Source: an uncultured Bacteroidales bacterium (GTDB lineage: Bacteria > Bacteroidota > Bacteroidia > Bacteroidales > P3). From it: a stretch of DNA of 56,545 nt. Positions 25,846 to 35,307 of the stretch are shown here, piece by piece; position 1 is the stretch's first letter; each line of letters opens with the position of its first letter. The notes under the pieces are model-generated. The model did not search any database. It worked only from the letters and a program-made list of their open reading frames with translations, and was not told where the DNA came from. Location of the stretch: contig CAJUFX010000013.1 of NCBI GenBank assembly GCA_910586395.1, positions 1-56,545 on the forward strand, in the 5' to 3' direction. The position numbers were made by a program, and so were the translations under genes.

Positions 25846-27122
25846 AAACCCTACGTCCCCTCTTGACCGTTGTCTGGATTTGCCTGTCGCTCGGCGCCGG
25901 CCTGCATCCGACGGGCCGTTTGGCGGCTCAGGAAAGCCTGTGCCTGGACTCGTGTCTGCAATGGGCCGTACAGAACTATCCGCTCGTGGAACAGTTGCAA
26001 CTCATCGACCGTTCCCGCGACTACAACATCAAAAACATCAACACGGGCTATATCCTGCACGCGAACATCACGGCTTTCGGCGGCTACATGGAAGGCTTGC
26101 CCGATTTGTCGGCCATGGGCATGGAGGTCGAACCCTGGCGTTTCGCCGGCATCCTGCAGGTGGAACAGCCGATTTGGGACGGCGGCCGCATCGAGAATCA
26201 GAAAAAAATCGCGCGGGCCGAAGCCGAAGTCAATAAAAGCGCGGTCGAAATCAAGATAGCCGAACTCAAGGAAAAGGTCAGCGAGATTTATTTCGGCATC
26301 CTGCTGGCCCAAACGCAACGCGAGCAGTTGCAATTACAGACGGAGACGCTGGAACAATCGCTCAAAACGTTGCAATCGGCGGCCAAAGCCGGCAGCGCGT
26401 TTACCTCGGACGCCGACGCCGTGGAGGTCAAACTCCTGCAAACCGAGCAACAGGGCATACAATTGCGCCGGTCGGAACGCGCCTACCGCCGCATGCTGTC
26501 GATTTTCATCGGCCGGACCATTCCTGAAACGACCGTGCTGGAAGTGCCCGCCATCGTGCTGCGTAGCGGCCGCGAATTCGACAACCGCCCCGAAATGGCG
26601 CTCTTTGAACACCGCAAGCGGCTGTTGGACGCCTACAATCCCGGCGCGGGCGAGGTATTGCCACGCGTCAGCCTGCAAGGCATGGGGCTTCTGACGGTCC
26701 CCCAACTGAAAATGCCGAACGGCGGCGACTGGAACCATCTGCTCTTGGGCGGCATCAACGTAAGTTGGCCGATCGGCGGCCGCGCCTACACGATGGGGGT
26801 GGACAAAAAACGGCTCAAAGTGGAGAAAGACCAGGTGGATCGGGAAAAAGAAAGTTTCGAAATGGGACAGCGGATCAATCTGACGCGACAGACCGAACTT
26901 TTGGCGCAATGGGACGAGCTCATCGCCTACGACGACCGCATCATCGACATCCTCGCGCGCCGCACGCGTACGCTGGAAGCGCGGTATAAAAACGGCGTCG
27001 TGCCGATTGCCGACTGGTTGCAGGCCGTAAGCGAAGAAAGCGCGGCCCGGCAGAACAAGGCCCTGCACGAAATTCAGAAAATGATGACGAGTTACCAATA
27101 CAACCGTGAATTGGGCTATTAG
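25842..27122 (+). CDS. TolC-family outer-membrane efflux protein
   Basis: A 426-residue exported protein (signal peptide about 1-29) with two coiled-coil-rich halves as in TolC. The segment CLQWAVQNYPLVEQLQLIDRS begins the repeat, and the long helices carry Gln/Glu/Lys heptads. It would form the outer-membrane channel of the export system encoded by the next five genes. Its ATG shares four bases with the murF stop (ATGA). Confidence 0.88.
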   Translation: MKTLRPLLTVVWICLSLGAGLHPTGRLAAQESLCLDSCLQWAVQNYPLVEQLQLIDRSRDYNIKNINTGYILHANITAFGGYMEGLPDLSAMGMEVEPWRFAGILQVEQPIWDGGRIENQKKIARAEAEVNKSAVEIKIAELKEKVSEIYFGILLAQTQREQLQLQTETLEQSLKTLQSAAKAGSAFTSDADAVEVKLLQTEQQGIQLRRSERAYRRMLSIFIGRTIPETTVLEVPAIVLRSGREFDNRPEMALFEHRKRLLDAYNPGAGEVLPRVSLQGMGLLTVPQLKMPNGGDWNHLLLGGINVSWPIGGRAYTMGVDKKRLKVEKDQVDREKESFEMGQRINLTRQTELLAQWDELIAYDDRIIDILARRTRTLEARYKNGVVPIADWLQAVSEESAARQNKALHEIQKMMTSYQYNRELGY

Positions 27123-27156
27123 CAATTAGAAAATACTTATCTGAAAGGATGGAATT

Positions 27157-28092
27157 ATGAAAATCGACATACGCAAAACCGGTTGGCGACCATGCGCGTT
27201 GCTGTGCGCAAGTAGCTTGCTGTTTCTGACCGCCTGTAAGCAAGGTGAATTCGACTATGACGCCACCGGCGTCCTGGAAGCCGATGAAATCGTGATTTCG
27301 GCTCAGGCCAACGGCGAAATCATGGCATTCGACATTGAAGAAGGCGATGCCGTGGAAGCGGACATTGCGGTCGGCTACATCGACACGACGCAACTTTACC
27401 TGCAGAAATGCCTGCTGATGCTGGGCCAGAAAGCCACCAACAGCCAGAAGCCCGACATCAACAAGCAGGCGGCCGCCACGCGCGCCGCGCTGGAACACGC
27501 CCGGGCGGAAGCCAAACGCCTCGAACGCCTGCAAAAGGAGGATGCGGCGACCCAACAACAGATTGACGACATCCGTTCGCAAATCAAACAGCTCAAAGCG
27601 CAACTGGACGCGCAGGTGGCGGCCATGGAACGCAATATCTCGGGCATAGACGCTCAAAGTTCGGCCCAAGACATCCAAATTGCCCAAATGGAGGATTACA
27701 TCCGCAAAAGCCTGATCCGAAGTCCCATCAACGGCATCGTTTTGCAAAAATACGCCGCAGCCGGCGAACTCACGGCGCAGGGACGCCCGCTCATGAAAGT
27801 GGGCAAACTCGAGACGATGACGCTCAGAGCCTATGTGTCCGCGGACCAGATGTCGCGCATTAAAATCGGCAGCGCGGCCACCGTCTATGCCTACAGCAAC
27901 GGAGAGTACCGGGCCTATGCAAGCACCGTGACGGCCGTAGCTGACCGCGCCGAATTCACGCCCAAAACCATACAGACTCAAGACGAAAGAACCAATCTGG
28001 TGTATGCGGTCAAAATCCGCGTTCCAAATACCGACGGCCTGCTTAAAGCAGGCATGTACGCCGACGTAGCCTTTGCCGAAAATGCCGACTAG
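27157..28092 (+). CDS. Membrane-fusion (HlyD/YbhG-like) adaptor lipoprotein
   Basis: A 311-residue adaptor. The signal peptide ends in the lipobox LFLTAC with C27 as likely lipidation site. The barrel-sandwich half-motif VISAQANGEIMAFDIEEGDAV lies at about 48-68 and its partner IRSPINGIVLQKYAAAGE at about 187-204, around a helical hairpin rich in Ala, Gln and Arg (about 100-180). It links the ABC transporter to the outer-membrane channel. Its last codons overlap the start of the next ATPase gene. Confidence 0.9.
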   Translation: MKIDIRKTGWRPCALLCASSLLFLTACKQGEFDYDATGVLEADEIVISAQANGEIMAFDIEEGDAVEADIAVGYIDTTQLYLQKCLLMLGQKATNSQKPDINKQAAATRAALEHARAEAKRLERLQKEDAATQQQIDDIRSQIKQLKAQLDAQVAAMERNISGIDAQSSAQDIQIAQMEDYIRKSLIRSPINGIVLQKYAAAGELTAQGRPLMKVGKLETMTLRAYVSADQMSRIKIGSAATVYAYSNGEYRAYASTVTAVADRAEFTPKTIQTQDERTNLVYAVKIRVPNTDGLLKAGMYADVAFAENAD

Positions 28093-29023
28093 TATCGCCA
28101 TAACGCAAATCAGCAAACATTTCGCGGTGGGCAAGACCGGCCGCGTGCAGGCTCTGCACCCGTTTTCGCTCGACATAGAGGAAGGCGAAATTTTCGGCCT
28201 GCTCGGTCCGGACGGTTCCGGCAAAACCACGCTGTTCCGCATCCTCACGACCTTGATGCTGCCCGACAGCGGCACGGCGACCATAGGCGGCTACGACATC
28301 GTCAAAGACATCAAGAAAATCCGGGAAACGGTCGGCTATATGCCCGGCCGCTTCTCGCTCTACCAAGACTTGAGCGTGGAAGAGAACCTGCGCTTCTTCG
28401 CCACGCTGTTCAACACGACCGTGGAAGCGCATTACGACTTTATCAAGGATATCTACACCCACATCGAACCGTTCAAGAAGCGCAAAGCCGGCAATCTATC
28501 AGGCGGCATGAAGCAAAAACTGGCCCTGTGCTGTGCTTTGATTCACAAGCCCAACATCCTGTTTTTAGACGAACCGACGACAGGCGTGGACCCCGTATCG
28601 CGCAAGGAGTTCTGGGACATGCTCCAACGGCTCAAGGCGGACGGCATGACGATTTTGGCCTCTACGCCTTATATGGACGAAGCCGAATTATGCGACCGCA
28701 TCGGCCTGCTCCAGAACGGACGCTTTATCGGTTGCAATACGCCCGAACGCTTGCGCGCGGAATTCACGGCGCCGTTGCGGGCCGTCCGCGCTACGGAAAT
28801 GTCGCGTCTGTTGCGCGACCTGCGCGACTACCGCTATTGCCGCAGTTGCTACGCTTTCGGCGAATTTCACCATATCAGCCTGGCCCCCGGCTTCAGCGAC
28901 GAAGACCTGACCGGCTATCTGAAACGCCTGCATTTCTCACGTTTGGAAATCCATCCGCTCGAACCCACGATAGAGGACTGTTTCATGGCACTGATGCAGG
29001 AAGGAGGCAGCCATGACGCCTGA
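28073..29023 (+). CDS. ABC transporter ATP-binding protein (first of a pair)
   Basis: A 316-residue ATPase with Walker A GPDGSGKTT (45-53), signature NLSGGMKQKLALC, Walker B ILFLDEPTTGVDP, and a C-terminal extension (about 225-316). The usual N in GxNGAGKST is D here. The start is placed at 28073, though the ATG at 28082 is equally possible. It overlaps the adaptor gene by 20 bases and the second ATPase gene by 11. The arrangement recalls YbhF-type exporters, in which two ATPase domains are fused. Confidence 0.92.
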   Translation: MPKMPTSIAITQISKHFAVGKTGRVQALHPFSLDIEEGEIFGLLGPDGSGKTTLFRILTTLMLPDSGTATIGGYDIVKDIKKIRETVGYMPGRFSLYQDLSVEENLRFFATLFNTTVEAHYDFIKDIYTHIEPFKKRKAGNLSGGMKQKLALCCALIHKPNILFLDEPTTGVDPVSRKEFWDMLQRLKADGMTILASTPYMDEAELCDRIGLLQNGRFIGCNTPERLRAEFTAPLRAVRATEMSRLLRDLRDYRYCRSCYAFGEFHHISLAPGFSDEDLTGYLKRLHFSRLEIHPLEPTIEDCFMALMQEGGSHDA

Positions 29024-29765
29024 CATGCCGGCCGTCATCCAAGTGGAAAACCTGACCAAGCGCTTCGGCGATTTCACGGCGGTTGACCACATCTCGTTCG
29101 AAGTACGCAAAGGCGAGATTTTCGGATTTTTGGGCGCGAACGGCGCGGGCAAGACGACGGCCATGCGCATGCTCTGCGGCCTGAGCCATCCCACCGAAGG
29201 CCACGGTACCGTAGCGGGCTTCGACATCGCCAGACAACAGGAAGCCATCAAGAAGAACATCGGCTACATGAGCCAGAAGTTCTCGCTCTACAACGACCTC
29301 AAAGTCTGGGAAAACATCCGCCTCTTCGCCGGCATCTACGGCATGAAGCCCAAGCAGATCGCGGCCAAGACCGACGCGTTGCTGAAACGTTTGGGCTTTA
29401 TGGCCGAAAAAAACACGTTCGTGGAAAAACTGCCGTTAGGCTGGAAACAGAAATTGGCGTTTTCCGTCGCCATTTTCCACGAACCGCAAATCGTCTTTTT
29501 GGACGAACCGACGGGTGGCGTCGATCCCATCACGCGCCGACAGTTTTGGGAACTGATTTACGAAGCCGTGGAACAAGGCATCACGGTCTTTGTGACAACT
29601 CACTATATGGACGAGGCCGAATACTGCGACCGCGTTTCAATCATGGTGGACGGCCGCATCGAGGCCTTGGACAGCCCCCGCGAACTGAAGCAGCAAATGA
29701 ACGCCCGTTCCATGGACGAAGTATTCCGACAACTGGCCCGCAAGGCCCAAAGAAGCGCAGACTGA
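29013..29765 (+). CDS. ABC transporter ATP-binding protein (second of a pair)
   Basis: A 250-residue ATPase with the complete motifs GANGAGKTTAMRML and FLDEPTGGVDP. The signature region is degenerate: LPLGWKQKLAFS takes the place of LSGGxxQ, losing SGG. With the first ATPase it would make an asymmetric heterodimer serving the two following permeases. Its stop overlaps the first permease ATG (ATGA). Confidence 0.92.
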   Translation: MTPDMPAVIQVENLTKRFGDFTAVDHISFEVRKGEIFGFLGANGAGKTTAMRMLCGLSHPTEGHGTVAGFDIARQQEAIKKNIGYMSQKFSLYNDLKVWENIRLFAGIYGMKPKQIAAKTDALLKRLGFMAEKNTFVEKLPLGWKQKLAFSVAIFHEPQIVFLDEPTGGVDPITRRQFWELIYEAVEQGITVFVTTHYMDEAEYCDRVSIMVDGRIEALDSPRELKQQMNARSMDEVFRQLARKAQRSAD

Positions 29766-30850
29766 TGAAACAATTTTGGGCATTCGTCAAAAAAGAATTC
29801 CTGCATATCTTCCGCGACCGGCAGACCATTCTGATTTTGTTGCTGATGCCGGTCGTGCAGGTATTGCTGTTCGGCTTCGCCATCACGACCGACATCCAGA
29901 ACACGTCCGTCGTCGTACTGGATGAATGCAAGACGGCGGAAAGCCGTGCGCTGTTGAACGAAATCGGTTCCGGCCGCTATTTCGACATCGTGCAATACAT
30001 CGAATCCGACCGCGACATAGACGCCATTTTCAAAAAGGGGAAAGTCAAAATCGCCATCGTGATCCCGCAAGACTGGAGCCGCCTGACCGGTTCATATCAG
30101 GAAGCACCGTTGCAATTGATTATCGATGCCTCCAACCCCAACGAAGCGAGTATCCTGACCGGCTACCTGCAAAGCATCGCGGCGCAATTCGGCGGCGCGG
30201 AACCCTTAATCAACGTCGAGACCCGCATGCTTTACAACCCGCAGCTCAAAAGCGCCTATACGTTCGTACCCGGCGTCATCGGCCTCGTGCTCATGCTCAT
30301 CTGCACGCTCATGACGTCGGTCTCCATCGTGCGCGAGAAAGAGACGGGTACGATGGAGGTGTTGCTGGTATCGCCTTCCAAACCGCTCTACATCATCTTC
30401 TCCAAGACGATTCCCTATTTCGTCATCGCGCTCATCAACATCGTGACCATCATCCTGCTCTCGATGTTCGTCTTCGGCGTCCCCATCCGGGGCAGCATCG
30501 CCTTGCTGTTCGGCGTCAGCATCACGTATATCTTCGCCTCCCTCGGACTGGGTTTGCTGATCTCGACGATTTCGCAGACGCAGCAAATCGCGATGATTAT
30601 CTCGCTCATGGGGCTGATGCTGCCGACCGTCCTGCTGGCCGGCCTGCTGTTCCCGATCGAGAACATGCCGTTGCCGTTGCAATGGTTCTCGACCATCGTA
30701 CCGGCCACATGGTTCATCGACATGACCAAAGCCATCATGATCAAAGGCCTCGGCATCGGCCTGATATGGAAACAATGGCTCATATTATTGGGCATGACGG
30801 TACTGTTTATCGGCATCAGTGTCAAACGCTTTAAAATCCGGTTATCGTGA
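29765..30850 (+). CDS. ABC-2 type permease (first of a pair)
   Basis: A 361-residue inner-membrane protein: one N-terminal helix (about 23-43), a large periplasmic domain, then about five helices in the second half. This is the ABC2/YhhJ-YbhS layout. The segment VREKETGTMEVLLVSP before the helix bundle is a family hallmark. Start: the ATG at 29765, overlapping the preceding stop. The longer upstream frame only shadows the ATPase gene. Confidence 0.9.
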   Translation: MKQFWAFVKKEFLHIFRDRQTILILLLMPVVQVLLFGFAITTDIQNTSVVVLDECKTAESRALLNEIGSGRYFDIVQYIESDRDIDAIFKKGKVKIAIVIPQDWSRLTGSYQEAPLQLIIDASNPNEASILTGYLQSIAAQFGGAEPLINVETRMLYNPQLKSAYTFVPGVIGLVLMLICTLMTSVSIVREKETGTMEVLLVSPSKPLYIIFSKTIPYFVIALINIVTIILLSMFVFGVPIRGSIALLFGVSITYIFASLGLGLLISTISQTQQIAMIISLMGLMLPTVLLAGLLFPIENMPLPLQWFSTIVPATWFIDMTKAIMIKGLGIGLIWKQWLILLGMTVLFIGISVKRFKIRLS

Positions 30851-31971
30851 GGACGTTCCTGTTTCTTTTGGAAAAAGAGTTCAAACAGATTTTGCGGAAC
30901 CGCATCATCCTGGCCATGATTATCGCGTTGCCGACGATACAGTTGGCCATCCTGCCGCATGCGGCCACTTACGAAATCCGCCACATCAACTTGGCCGTCG
31001 TCGATAACGACCATTCGACCTTCTCGTCGAAACTGACCGGCAAACTGAGTGCCTCCCGCTATTTCAACCTCGTTTCGGCCGGCACTTCCTACGAAGAGGC
31101 TCTGGCACTGGTGGAAGACGGGGTGGCGCATCTCATCCTGGAAATTCCGCCGCACTTTGAAAAAGAACTTCGCCTACTGGGCAAGACCCAGCTCATGATT
31201 GCCGTAGATGCCGTGGACGGCACGATGGGCAGCATCGGCTCGTCCTACCTGAACCAAATCATACAGGATTTTTCCATGAGGCTGCTGGCCGACGGCGAAA
31301 TCGCCTATCCCACTGAAATCGGCTTGCAGACACGTACCGAAGTTATACCGCAATACCGCTACAACACACAACTCGACTACAAGACCTATATGGTGCCCGG
31401 CATACTCGTCATGCTGCTGACGCTCGTGGGCGGCATACTCGCCGCGCTCAACATCGTTTCGGAAAAGGAACAGGGCACATTGGAACAGATCAACGTGAGC
31501 CCCGCCCCCAAGCAATTCTATCTGCTGGCCAAGGTCATACCGTTCTGGATCATCGGCCTGCTCACACTCGGCATCGGCCTGCTCATCGCCCGCTTCATGT
31601 ACGGCATCGTATTGGCCGGCAGCCTGCTGACACTCTACGCATTCGCCGCCGTCTATGTCGTGGCTTTCACGGGTTTCGGACTTCTGATTTCCGTCTCGTC
31701 CAAGACCCAGCAACAATCGATGTTCATCGCCTTTTTCTTCCTGCTGATTTTCTTCCTGATGGGCGGGCTGTTTACCCCTATCAGCAGCATGCCTTATTGG
31801 GCGCAGGTCATCACTTGGTTCAATCCGACGGCCTACCTCATAGACGTAGTCCGGCTCATCGTCATGAAAGGCAGCGGCTTTGCCGATTTGTTGCCACAGT
31901 TTTTCTGTATCTGCGGCTTCGCGGTGGTTTTCAACGTGTGGGCGATTTTCGGCTACGACAAAACGGCTTAA
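30847..31971 (+). CDS. ABC-2 type permease (second of a pair)
   Basis: A 374-residue permease with the same layout as its neighbour and the hallmark VSEKEQGTLEQINVSPAP. The start is a GTG at 30847 that overlaps the previous stop (GTGA). It ends the export cassette; only 16 bases separate its stop from the end of the converging receptor gene, and I see no terminator there. Substrate unknown; related systems export drugs or antibiotics. Confidence 0.9.
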   Translation: MRTFLFLLEKEFKQILRNRIILAMIIALPTIQLAILPHAATYEIRHINLAVVDNDHSTFSSKLTGKLSASRYFNLVSAGTSYEEALALVEDGVAHLILEIPPHFEKELRLLGKTQLMIAVDAVDGTMGSIGSSYLNQIIQDFSMRLLADGEIAYPTEIGLQTRTEVIPQYRYNTQLDYKTYMVPGILVMLLTLVGGILAALNIVSEKEQGTLEQINVSPAPKQFYLLAKVIPFWIIGLLTLGIGLLIARFMYGIVLAGSLLTLYAFAAVYVVAFTGFGLLISVSSKTQQQSMFIAFFFLLIFFLMGGLFTPISSMPYWAQVITWFNPTAYLIDVVRLIVMKGSGFADLLPQFFCICGFAVVFNVWAIFGYDKTA

Positions 31972-31987
31972 ATCCGCCAACCCGGCC

Positions 31988-34495
31988 TCAGAACTCTACG
32001 TCCAGTTTGAGATTGACTTGAAAAGGCGTCAGCCGATTCGGGATTGCGAACGCACGGCCGTCGAACGTATTGATCCACGTATAGGAAATCGTATTGTTCA
32101 TTTGGAACATATTGAAAAGTTCCAATCCCAACCATATATTTTTGATATAGTAAATGGGATTCTTCCGACTGTACTGCCGCTTGGCGCTTTTCAACTGGAA
32201 CGCCATCCCGAGATCGACGCGCTTGTAGGAAGGCAACCGTTCGTGGTCGCGCCACTTCATGCGTTCCGGATCAATCAGACGATCGACGCTACCGGAAGGC
32301 ATACCGGTGGCGAACACGCCGTTGACGTAAACCTTCATGTTGTTGTTGCGCAGAAAATAGTCCTGAAAGAAAACATTGACGGCAAACAACTGATCGGTCG
32401 GACGCGGCACCATACCGGTCTGTATCTTGTTGCCCGTGGCCTCGTCCATATACGTGATGTCGTCGCTGGTCTTGAGAAACGATACGCTGATCCACGACTC
32501 CGCCCCCTGCACGAATTCGCCGGAAAGCCGCAAATCGATCCCCGCCGCATAACCGTAGGCGCAATTGCGGCCCATGTAGCGGATACGCACATTGTCCATC
32601 TCGTAGGGGTTCAAATCGTAGAGATACTTGTAATACGCCTCGCCCGTAAACTTGAACGGACGCTCCCATATCCGGAAACCGACTTCCGACCCAACCACGA
32701 CATGAATCGATTTCTGCGCCTTGACATCCGGATGCAGGTTGCCGTAAACATCGCGCAATTCCTTGTAAAGCGGTGCCTGTACATAGTGGCCGACGGCCAG
32801 ACGGAACATCGTCGGGGTCTTCCATTCGGGACGGTACGAAAAATTGAGACGCGGGCTGACGCAGAACTCCTTGTTCATGGACCAGAAAGACATACGCACG
32901 CCGGCATTGAGCAGGAACTTCTGACCGCTGCCGAAATCGAACGTCCCTTGGGCGAAGCCCGTAAGCCGGTGCGACTGCATGCGGTGGTTCGAATAATAGC
33001 GCGTCTTGACCTTGGGGGCCTCCAAATCCGGATCCTCGCCGGGACGGGTATGCCAATCGCCGGGCAGGACGTAGCCGGCCGAATCTTCCATGCTCCACTC
33101 GTCTATGCGGTCAATGATGTCTTCATAGCGGTAACGCATCCCCCACTGGATATAGGCCGGTTTCGTCGTGTAGGCCGCCTTGTAGGTCAACGAAGCGATG
33201 ATGCCGTTGAGATAGTTGCGGCCGTGATTCAGGAATGAACCGGCGCCTATCGGTTCGCCCTGACTGCCGAAACTGTCGTCCCCCTCGTCGGCCACGGCAC
33301 TGAGCAGATAGGCGCCCTCTATATCGTAATTTTCCCGTTCTATCGTATTGAAAAAACTGAACGTCAATTTATTGTCGAATTTCTCAGACGTCTTGTTTTC
33401 CCAACTCAAAGCCCCGAAATAAGACGTGAACACATCGCGTTCCTGCCCCTCGAACGCCACCGTAAACATCAACGGATCGTTATAGGCGCCTATGCGCGTC
33501 TGCTGCGTCGTCGGCACGAATTTATAGACATTATAGGCCACATTGCCCAGCAACGACAATTTGTTGCGCTCGTTGACCTTATAGGTCATATAGGTCTGAA
33601 AATCGGTAAACGATGGCTTGTAATTGCCCTTGCGGTCCAGACTTTTGAGCACGTATTGCGTGGCCTTGTGCCGCAGGCCCAGCAGATAGCCGAATTTATC
33701 ATCTTTCGTACGCCCTTCCAAATGCAGATTGCCGCCCATGAAATTCAAGCCGACGGATCCGCCGAAATCCTTGGGCTCCCGATAACGGATATCCAATACC
33801 GACGACATCTTGTCGCCGTATTTGGCATCGAAACCACCGCTGGAGAAGTTCGTTTCGCCCACCATGTCGGGATTGATGAAGCTCATGCCTTCCTGTTCGC
33901 CACTTCGGGTCAGAAACGAACGATACACCTCTATGTCATTAACATATATCAGATTCTCGTCGAAATTACCGCCCCGCACCGAATACTGGGAACTCAACTC
34001 GTTGTTCGAATTGACGCCGGGCAGGGAACGCAAAACCTCTTCGACCCCACCCGTTATGCCTATCATGCGTTTGGTAATGAGCGGGTCTATTGTCACGAAC
34101 CCCTTGCGACCGAGCTGGCTGCCGGTAACCGAAACTTCCGAAAGTTGATATTCCTTGCTTTGCAACCGCTGTTGCATATGTTTGACCTCGCCCTTGGAAA
34201 CAATCAGCGAGCGGGAAACCGGATTATAGGCGGCATGCGAGAAACGCAGAAGCAACGAGACGCCGGACGGCACGCGCAACTCGAAAAAGCCCTCGGCATC
34301 GGTCACGCCCCCAATGGGCTTGGCCTGATTGACCACGCCGACGGAAACGAATTCCAGCGGACGGCCGTTCTCGTCCACGACCCGGCCGCGGAGAATGCCC
34401 TCCGCCCACAACGAACCCATGCCCGCCAGCCCTAAAATCAGGCAGCAACACAAAATCCGGAGCGCTTCCCTACGGCTCTTCCGCATAACTGCCAT
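31988..34495 (-). CDS. TonB-dependent outer-membrane receptor with carboxypeptidase-like N-terminal domain
   Basis: About 835 residues: a signal peptide, then a carboxypeptidase-D-regulatory-like beta domain (about 30-115, GILRGRVVDENGRPLEFVSVGVV). A plug follows with GVEEVLRSLPGVNSNNELSSQYSVRGGNFDENLIYVNDIEVY, then a 22-strand-type barrel rich in aromatic alternations to the C-terminus. There is no SusD-like partner next to it, so it is more likely a small-molecule or metal receptor than a glycan system; the ligand cannot be read. The start could be the ATG at 34513, 34495 or 34486; all overlap the end of the upstream gene. Confidence 0.9.
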   Translation of the reverse strand: MAVMRKSRREALRILCCCLILGLAGMGSLWAEGILRGRVVDENGRPLEFVSVGVVNQAKPIGGVTDAEGFFELRVPSGVSLLLRFSHAAYNPVSRSLIVSKGEVKHMQQRLQSKEYQLSEVSVTGSQLGRKGFVTIDPLITKRMIGITGGVEEVLRSLPGVNSNNELSSQYSVRGGNFDENLIYVNDIEVYRSFLTRSGEQEGMSFINPDMVGETNFSSGGFDAKYGDKMSSVLDIRYREPKDFGGSVGLNFMGGNLHLEGRTKDDKFGYLLGLRHKATQYVLKSLDRKGNYKPSFTDFQTYMTYKVNERNKLSLLGNVAYNVYKFVPTTQQTRIGAYNDPLMFTVAFEGQERDVFTSYFGALSWENKTSEKFDNKLTFSFFNTIERENYDIEGAYLLSAVADEGDDSFGSQGEPIGAGSFLNHGRNYLNGIIASLTYKAAYTTKPAYIQWGMRYRYEDIIDRIDEWSMEDSAGYVLPGDWHTRPGEDPDLEAPKVKTRYYSNHRMQSHRLTGFAQGTFDFGSGQKFLLNAGVRMSFWSMNKEFCVSPRLNFSYRPEWKTPTMFRLAVGHYVQAPLYKELRDVYGNLHPDVKAQKSIHVVVGSEVGFRIWERPFKFTGEAYYKYLYDLNPYEMDNVRIRYMGRNCAYGYAAGIDLRLSGEFVQGAESWISVSFLKTSDDITYMDEATGNKIQTGMVPRPTDQLFAVNVFFQDYFLRNNNMKVYVNGVFATGMPSGSVDRLIDPERMKWRDHERLPSYKRVDLGMAFQLKSAKRQYSRKNPIYYIKNIWLGLELFNMFQMNNTISYTWINTFDGRAFAIPNRLTPFQVNLKLDVEF

Positions 34496-35207
34496 ATTCC
34501 TCAAACTCGTCAAGCTGGTTTTCTTTTCGATCCTGTTTTTTCTGCGCCCGCCATTTCTGAATGAACTTGGCCCAGGCGAAAGGATTGAACAGATTGTTGG
34601 GAGCGACTTGCCCCTGGTAATAGAGTTTATCGACTTGCTGCTGCGTCAAATCCCGGTAATTCATGCCGGCATCCATCTTGCCGGCCTTGGCCAGCTCGCG
34701 CATCGCGGCCAGCGTGAAATTCTTACGCAGAATATCGGCGTTCGTCTCCGGCAGTTCGAGATTGACGAAAGCCTCGCGGAATTTTTCCTTGGACGGCCAC
34801 GGATAAATGACGGTTTCCGTCAGCATGATCGTGTCCTGCACCATGCTCTGCACGACCGAATAGCGGTCTTCGCGCAACGTATCCGAAAGATGGAGACGAA
34901 CCGGCCGGTAACCGACCGACGTGAAAACTATGTCGTCGCCGACCATGGCCGCGAACGTGAAAAAACCGTTGATATTGGAAATGGCGCCGCGGTTCGTACC
35001 CTCTATCTGTATCGTGGCGTAAGGCAGGGGCGTCAAATCCCTGGCATCGACCAACACGCCGGAAAACTGGATGACGCGCTCTTTTCTGCCCGAATCAGCG
35101 GCATACAGGACGGACACGGCCGAAAAAAAACACAGGAACGCCAGAAAGCCGCCCTTGAACAAGCCTTTCACCGCCTGCCGACGGCCATATGAATCGCATG
35201 ACAACAT
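34470..35207 (-). CDS. Exported carboxypeptidase-like regulatory-domain protein
   Basis: A 245-residue protein: signal peptide (about 1-36), one carboxypeptidase-like beta domain (about 47-118, FSGVLVDARDLTPLPYATIQIEGTNRGAISNINGFF), then a helical, charged C-terminus (about 130-245) ending in a Lys/Glu-rich tail. It overlaps the start of the receptor gene, and the two likely act together at the outer membrane. It is the first gene after a very good promoter. Confidence 0.85.
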   Translation of the reverse strand: MLSCDSYGRRQAVKGLFKGGFLAFLCFFSAVSVLYAADSGRKERVIQFSGVLVDARDLTPLPYATIQIEGTNRGAISNINGFFTFAAMVGDDIVFTSVGYRPVRLHLSDTLREDRYSVVQSMVQDTIMLTETVIYPWPSKEKFREAFVNLELPETNADILRKNFTLAAMRELAKAGKMDAGMNYRDLTQQQVDKLYYQGQVAPNNLFNPFAWAKFIQKWRAQKKQDRKENQLDEFEEYGSYAEEP

Positions 35208-35211
35208 GGAG

Positions 35212-35242
35212 CAAAGATACGTTTTTTTTGGTTGTTTTCAAA
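35212..35242 (-). promoter_or_regulatory. Promoter of the receptor pair
   Basis: On the minus strand TTTG, exactly 19 bases, TATCTTTG: an ideal Bacteroidota promoter. The predicted start falls at or within a few bases of the ATG at 35207, so the message would have little or no leader. Confidence 0.75.
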
Positions 35243-35258
35243 AAAAAGACTACCTTTG
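35227..35258 (+). promoter_or_regulatory. Promoter of the bS22-like gene
   Basis: TTTG, 20 bases, TACCTTTG (35251-35258). It overlaps the oppositely directed promoter of the receptor pair across 35227-35242, so polymerase cannot easily occupy both. Confidence 0.7.
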
Positions 35259-35307
35259 CACTCCTTTTGCATAAAACGTATTTATAAACCATAAAAAGCT
35301 AAGTGTC

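Noticed and set aside
31880..33238. 452-codon frame on the plus strand over the TonB-dependent receptor
   Set aside because: Shadow of the receptor; no recognisable domain.
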